This document shows positions 18,381 through 27,037 of a DNA stretch of 64,000 nucleotides, piece by piece. The notes beneath the pieces are model-generated. The model was not told the DNA's origin, did no database searches, and saw only the letters and a program-made list of their open reading frames with translations. Source of the stretch: Mycobacterium sp. URHD0025 (GTDB lineage Bacteria; Actinomycetota; Actinomycetes; Mycobacteriales; Mycobacteriaceae); contig NZ_AUEQ01000014.1 of the NCBI RefSeq assembly GCF_000426065.1, positions 62,001 through 126,000 on the forward strand. The letters run 5' to 3'. The position numbers and the translations under genes are program-made. Numbering within the stretch: the stretch's first letter is position 1; every line of letters starts with the position of its first letter.

Positions 18381-19583
18381 ATGACAGTTGGAGCTGTGAG
18401 CGATGTTTGTTATGACCCCTACGACGTCGAGCTGAATGTCAGTCCGTACGCGACGTATGCGCGGCTTCGGGAGGAAGCGCCGCTGTACTACAACAGCGAG
18501 TACGACTTCTACGCACTGAGCCGATTCGCGGACGTCGACAGTGCATCTGTCGACGTCGAAACGTTCAGCTCGGCCCGGGGTGACGTGTTGGAAACCGTGA
18601 AGGCCAACATCGACATCCCGCCGGGCTTCATCATTTTCGAGGATCCGCCGATCCACGACATCCATCGCAAGTTGCTGGCCAGGATGTTCACCCCGCGCAA
18701 GATCAGTGCTCTCGAACCCAAGATCCGTGAATTCTGTGCTGAATGTCTGGATCCCTTCGTCGGCGGCGAGCGGTTCGATTTCGTGGCTGATCTGGGCGCT
18801 CGGATGCCCATGCGGGTGATCGGAATGCTGTTGGGAATGCCAGACGAGCATCTCGAGGCCGTCCGCAAACGATGGGACGACAACCTGCGAACCGAGGCCG
18901 GTAAACCGATGGAGGTCGCCCCCGAGGCGATCGACGCGGGCGAACTCTTCGCCGAGTACGTCGAGTGGCGCGTCGAGCATCCATCGGACGACATCATCTC
19001 CGAGTTGGCCAACGTCGAGTTCGTCGACGAGACCGGTACCACCCGGCGACTGCGACGCGACGAACTCCGTGCTTACGCGAGCTTGGTCGTCGGCGCAGGA
19101 AACGAGACGACCAACCGGCTGATCGGATGGGCGGGCAAGGTGCTGGCCGAATATCCGGACCAGCGGCGCCAGCTCGTCGAAGATCCTTCACTGATAGCCA
19201 AGGCGATCGAAGAGCTTGTGCGCTTCGAGCCGTCGGGCCCGAACATGGCCAGATATGTCACCCGGGATGTCAGCTACTACGGACAGACGGTGCCGGCGGG
19301 CAGTGTGATGCTGTTGATGCTCGCTGCGGCCAACCGCGATCGTCGTCACTTCCCGCCCGACGGCGATGTTTTCGACATCCATCGCCGTTCCCCTCAGCAC
19401 CTGGGGTTCGGCCGCGGTGTCCACTATTGCCTCGGCTCTGCGCTGGCCCGACTGGAGGGACGGATCGCACTGGAGGAGATCCTGAAACGTTTCCCCGAGT
19501 GGGACGTCGATCTCGCACGAGCGACGTTGACATCGACCTCTGCCGTGCGCGGCTGGGAATCCATGCCTGTCGTTCTTCGGTAG
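18381..19583 (+). CDS. Cytochrome P450
   Basis: 400-residue soluble bacterial P450. The I-helix oxygen-activation motif is GAGNETTN near 238-245, the K-helix ExxR is in AIEELVRFEP, and the heme-binding loop is LGFGRGVHYCLGSALAR with axial Cys350. The segment IIFEDPPIHDIHRKLLARMF is typical of actinobacterial P450s. It would hydroxylate or epoxidise the pathway substrate. No ferredoxin gene is adjacent; electrons may come from the 2Fe-2S or 3Fe-4S ferredoxin at 4.1 or 40.5 kb. The following gene is limonene-epoxide-hydrolase-like, hinting at an epoxide intermediate. Confidence 0.95.
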   Translation: MTVGAVSDVCYDPYDVELNVSPYATYARLREEAPLYYNSEYDFYALSRFADVDSASVDVETFSSARGDVLETVKANIDIPPGFIIFEDPPIHDIHRKLLARMFTPRKISALEPKIREFCAECLDPFVGGERFDFVADLGARMPMRVIGMLLGMPDEHLEAVRKRWDDNLRTEAGKPMEVAPEAIDAGELFAEYVEWRVEHPSDDIISELANVEFVDETGTTRRLRRDELRAYASLVVGAGNETTNRLIGWAGKVLAEYPDQRRQLVEDPSLIAKAIEELVRFEPSGPNMARYVTRDVSYYGQTVPAGSVMLLMLAAANRDRRHFPPDGDVFDIHRRSPQHLGFGRGVHYCLGSALARLEGRIALEEILKRFPEWDVDLARATLTSTSAVRGWESMPVVLR

Positions 19584-19640
19584 TGCCGAATGCGCTGCCC
19601 ATGTTGTCCTGAGAAATAGCAAGGAAAGGCAGAGTTGCCG

Positions 19641-20024
19641 ATGACCCCTGAGGATGTCGTACGCGCGGAGATTGCGGCCTGGGCGACCAACGATGTCGAC
19701 GAAGTGATGCGCCATTTCGCCGAAGATGCCACCTTCGACATCGGCCCGGACTGGCCGAAACTAGCTGGGCGCGAAGCAATCTACGACTTGATGAAGGTAT
19801 TCTTCGGCCGCGGCAAGGTCGTCGATCTAGAGATACGCCACCTGGCCGTCGACGACGATGTTGTGTTGATGGAGCGCTTCGATCACTGGGTCATGGAAGG
19901 CACACCGTTGAGCTGGCCGGTGATGGGTTCCTATCAGGTCCGAGACGGCAAGGTGGTCGCTTGGCGCGAGTACTTCTGGCCGGCGGACGGCGATCCCGGA
20001 TATGGTTCGGCCGGGGTGTCCTGA
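19641..20024 (+). CDS. SnoaL/limonene-1,2-epoxide hydrolase-like protein
   Basis: 127-residue cone-shaped alpha+beta fold protein of the NTF2 superfamily. The LEH subgroup signature is visible: LMERFDHW gives Arg79 and Asp81, matching the catalytic Arg-Asp of Rhodococcus LEH, and AWREYFW puts Glu110 where LEH has its second Asp. The acid/base pair could still work, so epoxide hydrolysis is plausible; isomerase or binding functions of the fold are alternatives. ATG at 19641 is used; a TTG two codons upstream is nearer the AAGGAAAGG ribosome site. The gene directly follows the P450. Confidence 0.8.
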   Translation: MTPEDVVRAEIAAWATNDVDEVMRHFAEDATFDIGPDWPKLAGREAIYDLMKVFFGRGKVVDLEIRHLAVDDDVVLMERFDHWVMEGTPLSWPVMGSYQVRDGKVVAWREYFWPADGDPGYGSAGVS

Positions 20025-20044
20025 GCCTGATGTGCTGGAATGCT

Positions 20045-20062
20045 CGCTCGGCTCACCGAGCG
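20045..20062 (+). terminator. Small stem-loop, possible terminator or mRNA processing site
   Basis: CGCTCGG/CCGAGCG perfect 7-bp stem with a CTCA loop, 20 bp after the LEH-like gene. No U-tract. The 20025-20200 gap otherwise shows nothing recognisable. It may separate the two halves of the box-B operon. Confidence 0.35.
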
Positions 20063-20200
20063 CGAGACCCTGTGATTCGTGAAGCGGTTCGCCAATGTCG
20101 CTGCCGCGCTGTCCAGATCGCCGGCTGACACGTGCGACACCAAGAACCTTGCCGTGCGGAAGGTGTAGGAGTAGAGGAAGATCGGGAGCGCTATCGACTG

Positions 20201-20689
20201 ATGGTTGTGGCGCCCGACATCCCCGAGCTCGTGACCGTTATCGGCGGCTGGCTCTTCGATCGGGCAATGGCGGGATGGGACGTCACCGCACTTGTCAACG
20301 AAGATTCCGATGTGCGCCCGTTACGCATTCTCGGTGTTGGTGCGGCGGAACTGGACTCCGTGTTGTCGGCATATGCTCCCGCGTTTCCGGCAGGTGTCGT
20401 TTCTTTTGCCGGCCACCACTATTCGAGCGATCCTAGGACCCGCGAACTCATCCGCCGCGTCATGGACAGCGGCGCGGCCGAGTTGATCGTGTGGGGAGAT
20501 GTGTGTCCGGCGGAATTCAGGGCACGCCTGCTTCAGGTGAGCTATGAACCCACCATTGCGGCGCAGGTGTTCAAGAAGCACGCACTCGTGGCGGTCGGCC
20601 GCCCCGATCGAGGCGTCGACGCAAGAGAGTCATTTCGGTGTGGCGTCCGTCCCCGGCCTGCAGTCGCGCAAGCCGGCTCCCTTGCCTGA
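20201..20689 (+). CDS. Hypothetical protein
   Basis: About 162 residues from the ATG at 20201; the frame is open back to a GTG at 20132, so the N-terminus is uncertain. Not recognised. It contains hydrophobic/charged alternation typical of a soluble alpha/beta protein (LVTVIGGWLFDRAMAGWDVTA, split here for reading only; then PLRILGVGAAELDSVL) and a tail rich in Arg, Pro and Ala without predicted structure. No signal peptide or membrane span. It lies between the LEH-like and SRPBCC genes on the same strand. Confidence 0.6.
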   Translation: MVVAPDIPELVTVIGGWLFDRAMAGWDVTALVNEDSDVRPLRILGVGAAELDSVLSAYAPAFPAGVVSFAGHHYSSDPRTRELIRRVMDSGAAELIVWGDVCPAEFRARLLQVSYEPTIAAQVFKKHALVAVGRPDRGVDARESFRCGVRPRPAVAQAGSLA

Positions 20690-20725
20690 AACCGACTGAG
20701 GTAACGCGAATAGTGGGAGGTCCAG

Positions 20726-21133
20726 TTGTTCAGTGTTGAGGAGAGCATCGATATTGCATCAGCGCCGGAGGTCGTCTGGTCGCTGGTGGGTGATCCGGCG
20801 GCGATCTGCGGTTGGCACCCGGGCATTGAGTCCTCATCGATCGTGCACGGCGTGCGTCATTGCACGCTGATGGGTGGGGGAGAGGTCGCTGAGGAGATTG
20901 TCGAGCACTGTGATCGGCAGCGCTACTACGTCTACGTGGTAGTGGGCGGACAGTTCGGAATGGTCGACTATCGATCACGCATCCAAGTGCTGGGTATCGA
21001 CGGCGGCGGTGCACGGATGAAGTGGAGCGGGCAGTTCGACGCCATCGAGCCGGCGCACGGGAGTCTTATCGCGGAGTCGGTCGCCACGACCTATCGCGAT
21101 GGTTTGACCGCGGTCCGGAACCGCCTGGCGTGA
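20726..21133 (+). CDS. SRPBCC (START/polyketide-cyclase-like) domain protein
   Basis: 135-residue helix-grip-fold protein: starts FSVEESIDIASAPEVVWSLV, the usual first strand and helix of the SRPBCC superfamily, followed by DPAAICGWHPGIESS and a long run of antiparallel strands, ending in a C-terminal helix TYRDGLTAVRNRLA. Members bind hydrophobic ligands or act as cyclases, aromatases or hydrolases; a specific activity cannot be given. TTG start at 20726, with GTGGGAGG upstream. It precedes the SDR that closes the rightward box-B operon. Confidence 0.75.
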   Translation: MFSVEESIDIASAPEVVWSLVGDPAAICGWHPGIESSSIVHGVRHCTLMGGGEVAEEIVEHCDRQRYYVYVVVGGQFGMVDYRSRIQVLGIDGGGARMKWSGQFDAIEPAHGSLIAESVATTYRDGLTAVRNRLA

Positions 21134-21199
21134 CGGCCTTTTGGCCGCATCAGGCCTTGCAGGCGTACATCTTGATCCCACCGATTGGAGGAGGAGCTC

Positions 21200-21952
21200 G
21201 TGCTGACATTGGCAGGCAAGGTCGCGATCATCACCGGAGGTGCCCAGGGGATGGGCGCCGAGCATGCCAGGACATTCGTGGAACTCGGCGCGAAAGTCGC
21301 AATTGCCGATGTGTTGAGGGACGAGGGGCGGGCTGTAGCCAAAGAGCTCGGCGCAGAGGGAGAGTTTTTCGATCTGGACGTGACAGACCCGGAACAGTGG
21401 ACTGATGTGGTCGACCGCGTCACGAAAAAGTGGGGCCCTGTGACAGTCCTCGTGAACAACGCCGGCGTTCCCGGTCCATTCGTCCACACCGCTGACCTGA
21501 CCGTAGACGACTATCTGAGGACTATCGCCGTCGATCAACACGGGGTGTTCTACGGCATGCGGGCGGTGATTCCGGGCATGGCCGACACCGGCGGCGGTTC
21601 GATTGTCAACATCGCCTCCGTGGCAGGATTCGCGCACGTCCGGCATGTTCCGAACGCCGGCTACACCGCAGCAAAATTCGCGGTGCGTGGCCTCACCCGT
21701 GCGGCCGCTGTCGAGTATGCGAAGAAGGGAATCCGCGTCAACTGTGTGATGCCGGGACCGGTCGCCACTCCGATGATGCTCAATTCCGGCATGGATGATG
21801 TGCGCAGACTGGCGGGCAGTGGTGCGGCGATGGATCGTTGCGCCGAGCCACGCGAGGTCTCGAACATGGTCGCGTTTCTCGCCTCTGACGCAGCCTCTTT
21901 CATCACCGGCGGGGACCATTTCGTCGACGGCGGTCAAGCCGCGGGCTGGTGA
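21200..21952 (+). CDS. SDR family oxidoreductase
   Basis: 250-residue classical SDR: TGGAQGMGAEHART nucleotide motif near residue 12, VNNAGVPG, catalytic Ser in NIASVAGF and Tyr-x3-Lys in AGYTAAKFAVRG, and a C-terminal GGDHFVDGGQAAGW. Resembles 20-beta/3-alpha-hydroxysteroid dehydrogenase-type SDRs. GTG at 21200 is chosen over the TTG at 21185 because GGAGGAGGAG sits 6 bp before it. Last rightward gene of the box-B operon; it converges with the leftward amidohydrolase (ends 22013). Confidence 0.9.
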   Translation: MLTLAGKVAIITGGAQGMGAEHARTFVELGAKVAIADVLRDEGRAVAKELGAEGEFFDLDVTDPEQWTDVVDRVTKKWGPVTVLVNNAGVPGPFVHTADLTVDDYLRTIAVDQHGVFYGMRAVIPGMADTGGGSIVNIASVAGFAHVRHVPNAGYTAAKFAVRGLTRAAAVEYAKKGIRVNCVMPGPVATPMMLNSGMDDVRRLAGSGAAMDRCAEPREVSNMVAFLASDAASFITGGDHFVDGGQAAGW

Positions 21953-22012
21953 TCGGGTGGGGGCGGCCCTGAGGCGGTTCGAAGCGCATCAGGGCCACGC
22001 ACCTTCAGTTGC

Positions 22013-23179
22013 TCAACTCAGCTTGTACAGGTTGATCGCATTTTCGCTGAGGATCTTTCGGGCGTTCTCGGGCGAGGTTGCCGCGACGACGTCGTTGATC
22101 GCGCTGGCCGAGTATCCGAATGTGCCTTCACTGTGCGGATAGTCCTGGGCCCACATGACGCGGTCAGCACCCAGATAGTCCAGCAGCTTCAGGCCTATCG
22201 TGTCGGTCTGGAACGTCGCGAACATGTTGTTCTGCCAGTAGTGGCTCGGGCGGTGTTTCATCGGCCAGTCGAAGAGTTCGCGATGGGCGCCGTAGGTGAG
22301 CTCGGCGTCCTGGAGCGCACCGGCAATCCAGTTGATGCCACCCTCGGCGAAAACGACCTGCAGGTTCGGATGGCGGTCGAAGATGCCACCGAAGATGAGG
22401 GCGCCGAAGGCGCGGCGGAAGGGTGCGGCCTGCATCAGGAAGAACGTCCCGAAGCCGCCCCGGCCGCCCGAGGACGGCACTTCTCCGATGTGGAAGTTGA
22501 CCGGAAGGTTCGCCTCGGCCACGCACGCCCAGAAGCGGTCCATGTCAGGGCTGTCGTAGTCGATGGCCTCGCCGTGCGCATTCTTGCCCGGGCTGAAGGG
22601 AAGCATGAAGCTCTTGAGTCCGAGGTCCACGATCTGCTGAATCGCTTTCTCCGCATGATCCGGGTCCCACCAATTGCTGCAGATGCCGACGCCGTAGAAG
22701 CGGCCGGGATTCTTCTTGTCGAGCTCGGCGATGTACTCGTTGTAGGTCCGGTACATGAGCTCTTGCATCTCTTGGTCCGGATAGCGGATGAAGGCCAGCA
22801 GACTTTGCGGATAGACGATTTCCTTGTCGATGCCCTCGGCGTCGAGATGGCGGTTGCGAACACCGAATTCGAACCCGTCGTTGAGGACGGAGCGGGCAAG
22901 CGCGGTGTCGACGTCAGCGCTTTCCGGGTATGCCTGCATCGAGTCGGGGAAGCCGACACGCCAGTAGCGGTCGAACCAGACCCGGGGCGCCGCTTGGCGG
23001 CGGTCCGCCGGAAAGCGCTCGTAGAAGATGTCCTCGGTGAGTTCGATGTGGTTGTCGGCCGAAACCAGAACGAGGTCTTGAGGCAGCTTTGCGACCTCTC
23101 GAGGTTGGCTGGTCCGGTCGACGATCATGCCGGCTTCGGCGGTCAGCGGATTCTCAAATGTCAGACGTTCGTCGAGCAT
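22013..23179 (-). CDS. Amidohydrolase_2 family protein
   Basis: 388 residues, close in pattern to the protein at 42.0-43.2 kb (SADNHIELTEDIFYERFP against SADNHISVADDIFYERFP). Metal-site segments: ADNHIEL, VNFHIGE, FAEGGINWIAG and AQDYPHSEGTFGYS. Likely a decarboxylase or hydrolase of a ring or ring-fission acid. The ATG at 23179 is used, with GAGGC before it. It is transcribed leftward from the second box-B promoter, which lies about 100 bp upstream, so the mRNA has a long leader. It converges with the SDR of the main box-B operon. Confidence 0.87.
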   Translation of the reverse strand: MLDERLTFENPLTAEAGMIVDRTSQPREVAKLPQDLVLVSADNHIELTEDIFYERFPADRRQAAPRVWFDRYWRVGFPDSMQAYPESADVDTALARSVLNDGFEFGVRNRHLDAEGIDKEIVYPQSLLAFIRYPDQEMQELMYRTYNEYIAELDKKNPGRFYGVGICSNWWDPDHAEKAIQQIVDLGLKSFMLPFSPGKNAHGEAIDYDSPDMDRFWACVAEANLPVNFHIGEVPSSGGRGGFGTFFLMQAAPFRRAFGALIFGGIFDRHPNLQVVFAEGGINWIAGALQDAELTYGAHRELFDWPMKHRPSHYWQNNMFATFQTDTIGLKLLDYLGADRVMWAQDYPHSEGTFGYSASAINDVVAATSPENARKILSENAINLYKLS

Positions 23180-23277
23180 GTCGGCCTCTCCGTCGATTTC
23201 TTTTGCACGGCACCGATTTCCGGGCCATGAAGCGCTCAGGGGCCAAGGTCTGACTGTTGACCTCGCCGCGCGACATT

Positions 23278-23318
23278 GTGATGTTAACCACATCGGCCTT
23301 AAATTGCAACACTGTTGT
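23278..23318 (-). promoter_or_regulatory. Box-B promoter 2 (CAACACTGTTG)
   Basis: Minus-strand promoter: perfect palindrome CAACACTGTTG (23307-23317) overlapping a -35 TTGCAA (23304-23309), 17-bp spacer, and -10 TAACAT (23281-23286) within GTGGTTAACATCAC. Drives the leftward amidohydrolase. Nearly superimposable on the promoters at 13.65 and 24.4 kb. Confidence 0.65.
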
Positions 23319-23400
23319 ACTTATAGCTCAGAGTGTTAAAAGGCGCAGGGTGCGTCGTGGTCCAGGCGTTGGAACTGAAGGCGGCGCAACATATTTCGAT

Positions 23401-24336
23401 TCAACCGCGTTCGGCTGCGACATACTGCTTGACGTTCCATTCGCGGGGATCGTGGGCCGCTATCGGCACAGCGCGCTCGGGCGTCCCGTCGATCACTTCA
23501 GTCCAGCGCTCGGCAACGGCCTCGAGCGTCAACGGTTTCTCGGTGAAGCCGGCGGTTTCGGCCAGGTAGACCCGATTCACGAGCCCACCGGCACCATTGA
23601 TGGTGTCGCCGTTCACCGGGCAACTTTCGTGCGACAGAAACGCGGCGACCGGGGCCACCAATTCCGGTGGCAGCGCGGCCTTCGCCATCTGGTACATCGG
23701 TGAGCTCTCATCCTGCTGGGCGGCCACCATGCGGGTGAACGCACCGGGATTGAGGTTGTTGACCTTTATGCCATATGCGGCGCCCTCGCCGGCGAGCGCG
23801 CGGGTGAACGAGAATATTCCGCCTTTGCTGGTGCTGTACGCCACGAGGAGCGGTGCGCCGGCGAACGCCCCCGAGCCGGTGTTGACGATGCGTCCATATC
23901 CGTTGGCTTTCATGTGCGGCCACGCCGCGCGGCACGTCCAGATGGTGCCCATCAGATTGATGTCGATGTGCTGGCGGATATCGTGCGAGGTCATTTCGTC
24001 GAACGCCGCGGCGATCGAGATGCCGGCGTTGTTGACGAGGACATCCACCCGGCCGAACGCGTCGATCGCCGTGTGGATCAGCGCGGCCGCGCCCTCCTCT
24101 GTCGCGATCGAATTGTGGTCTGCGACAGCGCTTCCGCCCGCGCGGCGGATCTCATCGACCACCGCGTCGGCCGACGCGGTTCCCTCATAGCCCGGTGCGG
24201 CGCTCCGGCCGATGTCGTTGACGACGACGTTCGCGCCGCGCTGGGCCAGCAGTAATGCGTGGGAGCGGCCGATGCTGGGATTACCGCCTGCGCCGGTGAC
24301 GATCGCGGTGCGGCCGTCGAACCGAAGTTCAGTCAC
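23401..24336 (-). CDS. SDR of the MFE-2/HSD17B4 (hydroxyacyl-CoA dehydrogenase) type
   Basis: 311-residue SDR. Its extended cofactor region GAGGNPSIGRSHALLLAQ and the segment VVVNDIGRSAAPGYEG recall the dehydrogenase domain of peroxisomal multifunctional enzyme 2; catalytic residues appear as NTGSGAFAGA (Ser) and AYSTSKGGIFS (Tyr, Lys). A C-terminal extension of about 50 residues follows the SDR core. Probable role: oxidising a 3-hydroxyacyl-CoA or ring hydroxyl. Single-gene leftward unit behind the third box-B promoter. Confidence 0.88.
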   Translation of the reverse strand: MTELRFDGRTAIVTGAGGNPSIGRSHALLLAQRGANVVVNDIGRSAAPGYEGTASADAVVDEIRRAGGSAVADHNSIATEEGAAALIHTAIDAFGRVDVLVNNAGISIAAAFDEMTSHDIRQHIDINLMGTIWTCRAAWPHMKANGYGRIVNTGSGAFAGAPLLVAYSTSKGGIFSFTRALAGEGAAYGIKVNNLNPGAFTRMVAAQQDESSPMYQMAKAALPPELVAPVAAFLSHESCPVNGDTINGAGGLVNRVYLAETAGFTEKPLTLEAVAERWTEVIDGTPERAVPIAAHDPREWNVKQYVAAERG

Positions 24337-24401
24337 GGAGTGCCTTTCTCGATTGGCTGGACGCAGTCGCTACCGCGACCTGAGACCGGCGGGCAATGGG
24401 C

Positions 24402-24447
24402 GATGTGATGCTAACCACAAGCCGTTCAATAGTGCAACGGTGTTGTA
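24402..24447 (-). promoter_or_regulatory. Box-B promoter 3 (CAACGGTGTTG)
   Basis: Minus-strand promoter: palindrome CAACGGTGTTG (24435-24445) overlapping -35 TTGCAC (24432-24437), 18-bp spacer, -10 TAGCAT (24408-24413) within GTGGTTAGCATCAC. It drives the leftward SDR and matches the 13.65-kb promoter almost base for base, including spacer length. Confidence 0.65.
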
Positions 24448-24498
24448 ATTTTAATCCGCCGTGGCAAACGCGAACCTCACGAGCTCAGGCGAGTGGTG

Positions 24499-26175
24499 TC
24501 AGCCGACGACTGCTTCCATGGGTGCTCTCGAGCTTTTGGCGGCGGTCTGCCCCGCGCGGTAACCGAACACCATGGCCGGCCCAAGGGTGCCGCCCGCGCC
24601 ACCGTATGCCTTGCCTGTCACGCCGCCCATCGCGTTGCCCGCGGCGAACAGGCCGGGGATCGGAGCGCCGTTGACGTGCAGGACACGGCCGTCTCGGTCG
24701 GTGCGTGGCCCGCCCTTGGTGCCCATTGCGCCGATCTTGACCGGTACCGCGTAGTACGGCGCGGTGTCGAGCGGGCCGAGCGTCTGGCCGGCCGGAGTGG
24801 CCGCCGAATTGTCTCCCCAGTAGCCGTCGTAGGCGCTGGATCCGCGGCCGAAGTCGGGGTCGATGTCGTTGGCGACGTTGTCATTCCATCGGGCCAGGGT
24901 CGCGGCCAGACCATCGGGATCGATTCCGGTCTTGGCGCCGAGTTCGGCGAGAGTGGCCGATTCGCAAAACCACTCCGGTACCGCGTCGCCTGGTTCGACG
25001 CCGAGGAAGCCGTAGCGCTGCAGGTGCCCGGAGTCGAACACGATCCAGGCAGGGTCGTTGGCGTAGCCGATTTTGGGATCGAGGTACTGGAAAGCGCCGG
25101 CCATCGAGTTGTATTCGCCTGCCTCGTTGAGGAAACGCTTACCGGCCCGGTTGACGATGATGCTGCGGGGCCGGGTTCGCTCCAGTCGCACACTGCGGCT
25201 ACGCGGGTGCCCGTCGATCGTGTCGCCGGGGATCTGCACGATCGGAACCCACCAGGCCTCACCCATGTTGGCCAGGTCGGCGCCGTGTGCCATGGCCATC
25301 CGCAGGCCGTCGCCGGTGTTGTTCGGCGGCGACACCGCGCCGCGCATCGGCCCGCGCAGGTAGGTCTCGACCAGCGTGGCGTCCCATTCGAATCCGCCGG
25401 TGGCCAGCACGACGCCGCTGCGGGCGCGGATACGAAGATCGGCACCATCGATGTGTATGCGCACCCCGGTGATGCCGGTGGCGTCATCGGTCAGTTCGAC
25501 CGCGCGGGCCTCGGTGACCGGTTCGATACCGCGATCGAGCAGGCCGCGAAGCAGACCGGCGATCAGCGCGGTACCGGCGACGCAGAGGTCGGCGGCGGGA
25601 TCGTCGTAGACCGCGTGGATCCGCGCGCGCGTTTCGGCATCGATGCCGACATTGCTGAAATCCGCTGGGAAGGAAGTGATCCGGTCTTTCCAAACGCCGA
25701 GTTTGCCCCGGTCTACCGGGCCCGCGCTCAGGGACCGCCCACCACCGGGCCGCCCGCCGGGCAGTTCGGGTTTGTAATCGGGAAAGCCCTCGGCGACCGC
25801 GAAGCGCAGCTCACTGTGTTCCTCGACGAAATCGAGCATCGCCGGGCCGGTGCGCACGAAGGTGTCCACCAGATCGGCGTCCATGTAACCGAGCGATTGG
25901 GCCTGCAGATAGTCGACGGCGTCGGAGACGGGCAATGGTCCGTCGGCGCTGCGGTCGTGGGCCGGTATCCACACGATGCCGCCGGAGACCGCGGTGGTGC
26001 CGCCCACTGTGGGCGCCTTCTCGTAGATCGCGACCGATGCGCCGTTGACCGCCGCGGTCAGTGCGGCGGTGAGTCCGGCGCCACCGCTGCCCAGGACGAC
26101 GACGTCGACTTCGGCGTCCCAGTCGACGCCCTCGTTCCGGCCGGCCTCGTCAGATTCGGTACGGGTCACTGTCAT
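24499..26175 (-). CDS. KstD-like FAD-dependent dehydrogenase (FAD_binding_2 family)
   Basis: 558-residue flavoprotein. N-terminal dinucleotide motif VVVLGSGGAGLTAALTAA and the FAD-contact TTAVSGGIVWIP block, a central substrate domain, VVLATGGFEWD near residue 270 and the C-terminal GLFAAGNAMGG...YGGAGGTLGPAMVFGYRAG motif are all those of the 3-ketosteroid-delta1-dehydrogenase/fumarate reductase flavoprotein family. It likely introduces a C=C bond next to a ring ketone. It is separated by 6 bp from the upstream IclR gene, so the two are one unit, transcribed away from the meta-cleavage cassette. A second such enzyme lies at 30.5-32.3 kb. Confidence 0.88.
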   Translation of the reverse strand: MTVTRTESDEAGRNEGVDWDAEVDVVVLGSGGAGLTAALTAAVNGASVAIYEKAPTVGGTTAVSGGIVWIPAHDRSADGPLPVSDAVDYLQAQSLGYMDADLVDTFVRTGPAMLDFVEEHSELRFAVAEGFPDYKPELPGGRPGGGRSLSAGPVDRGKLGVWKDRITSFPADFSNVGIDAETRARIHAVYDDPAADLCVAGTALIAGLLRGLLDRGIEPVTEARAVELTDDATGITGVRIHIDGADLRIRARSGVVLATGGFEWDATLVETYLRGPMRGAVSPPNNTGDGLRMAMAHGADLANMGEAWWVPIVQIPGDTIDGHPRSRSVRLERTRPRSIIVNRAGKRFLNEAGEYNSMAGAFQYLDPKIGYANDPAWIVFDSGHLQRYGFLGVEPGDAVPEWFCESATLAELGAKTGIDPDGLAATLARWNDNVANDIDPDFGRGSSAYDGYWGDNSAATPAGQTLGPLDTAPYYAVPVKIGAMGTKGGPRTDRDGRVLHVNGAPIPGLFAAGNAMGGVTGKAYGGAGGTLGPAMVFGYRAGQTAAKSSRAPMEAVVG

Positions 26176-26181
26176 TCCCTT

Positions 26182-26907
26182 TCAGTACAGGATCGCCGAT
26201 AGTTCGTTTGCCGCTCGGACCACCGCGTCCTTGCCGCCCAGCACGACGTCTTCGCGGTGCGAGATGAGATTGATGCAGGTGGGCGGTGACGGCAGCCGCC
26301 GCCGCACGGGTACCGCGAGACCGTAGGTGTCGGGTTCGATCTCGCCGTGGGTGATCACCCAGCCCTGTTCGCGGGTCTGGCGGACCAGTTCGCGTTCACC
26401 GGGACGCGGCGGCATGCTCGCCAGCAAGGCCACTCCGGCCGCCCCTCGGTCGAGCGGGTGGCGGCTGCCCTCGTGGAAGGACAGCTGGTAGAACACCTGC
26501 GTCGGAACGATCACCGCGACGGCCACCTGCTGATCGCCTTCGGCCACCAGCAGGGACACCGTGCTGCCGAGCTCGTCGGCGAGGGCGCGCAGCGTCGGGA
26601 CGCTGAGCTGGCGCATGTTGTTGTCGAAAGACGAACCGAGTGCGGCCAAACCGGCGCCGGGCCGGTAGCGGCCGTCCTCACCCTTTGTCACATAACGGAA
26701 CTGGCTCAGGGTGGCCAGCAACCGGTAGGCGATCGTGCGGTGCGCGCCGACATGGTCGGCCACCTGCTGCACGGTGAGCCCCGTGGGCGCCGCGGCAATG
26801 GCACCGAGCGCGCTGAGGCCGCGCGCCAGCGTCTGCGAACCGGGCGCCCGGGCGGGGGCGTCGTCGGTCTTCGATTGTGCCTGCGGCTTGATTGCCTTGG
26901 CCGGCAT
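26182..26907 (-). CDS. IclR family transcriptional regulator
   Basis: 241 residues: winged HTH in the N-terminal part (LTVQQVADHVGAHRTIAYRL and FRYVTKGEDGRYRPG), followed by the IclR effector domain (TVSLLVAEGDQQVAVAVI ... HPLDRGAAGVALLASM). IclR proteins such as MhpR often activate aromatic-acid genes divergent from their own. Here it faces the mhpC/A/B-like operon across a 130-bp gap that also holds operator box A, so the cassette appears to have dual control. ATG at 26907 with GGAGGGG upstream. Confidence 0.9.
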   Translation of the reverse strand: MPAKAIKPQAQSKTDDAPARAPGSQTLARGLSALGAIAAAPTGLTVQQVADHVGAHRTIAYRLLATLSQFRYVTKGEDGRYRPGAGLAALGSSFDNNMRQLSVPTLRALADELGSTVSLLVAEGDQQVAVAVIVPTQVFYQLSFHEGSRHPLDRGAAGVALLASMPPRPGERELVRQTREQGWVITHGEIEPDTYGLAVPVRRRLPSPPTCINLISHREDVVLGGKDAVVRAANELSAILY

Positions 26908-27001
26908 CGCGCCCCTCCTTGACAGATAGAACCGCGAGAGTGATGCTCTGATAATAATGCACGTACGTGTGCGCTATATGAGCAAAGTGCTTACAAATTC
27001 G

Positions 27002-27016
27002 GAGAATATCATTCTC
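27002..27016. promoter_or_regulatory. Operator box A, copy 3 (GAGAATATCATTCTC)
   Basis: Perfect GAGAAT/ATTCTC inverted repeat 21 bp upstream of the ATG of the meta-cleavage hydrolase gene and 94 bp from the IclR start. So close to the start codon, binding would be expected to block transcription of the cassette. Confidence 0.75.
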
Positions 27017-27037
27017 GCAACCTCCGGAGAGGGGAAC

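Noticed and set aside
24493..26202. 569-codon open frame on the plus strand opposite the KstD-like gene
   Set aside because: No family motif and an amino-acid make-up typical of the antisense of GC-rich genes; the minus-strand frame has full FAD-dehydrogenase motifs.
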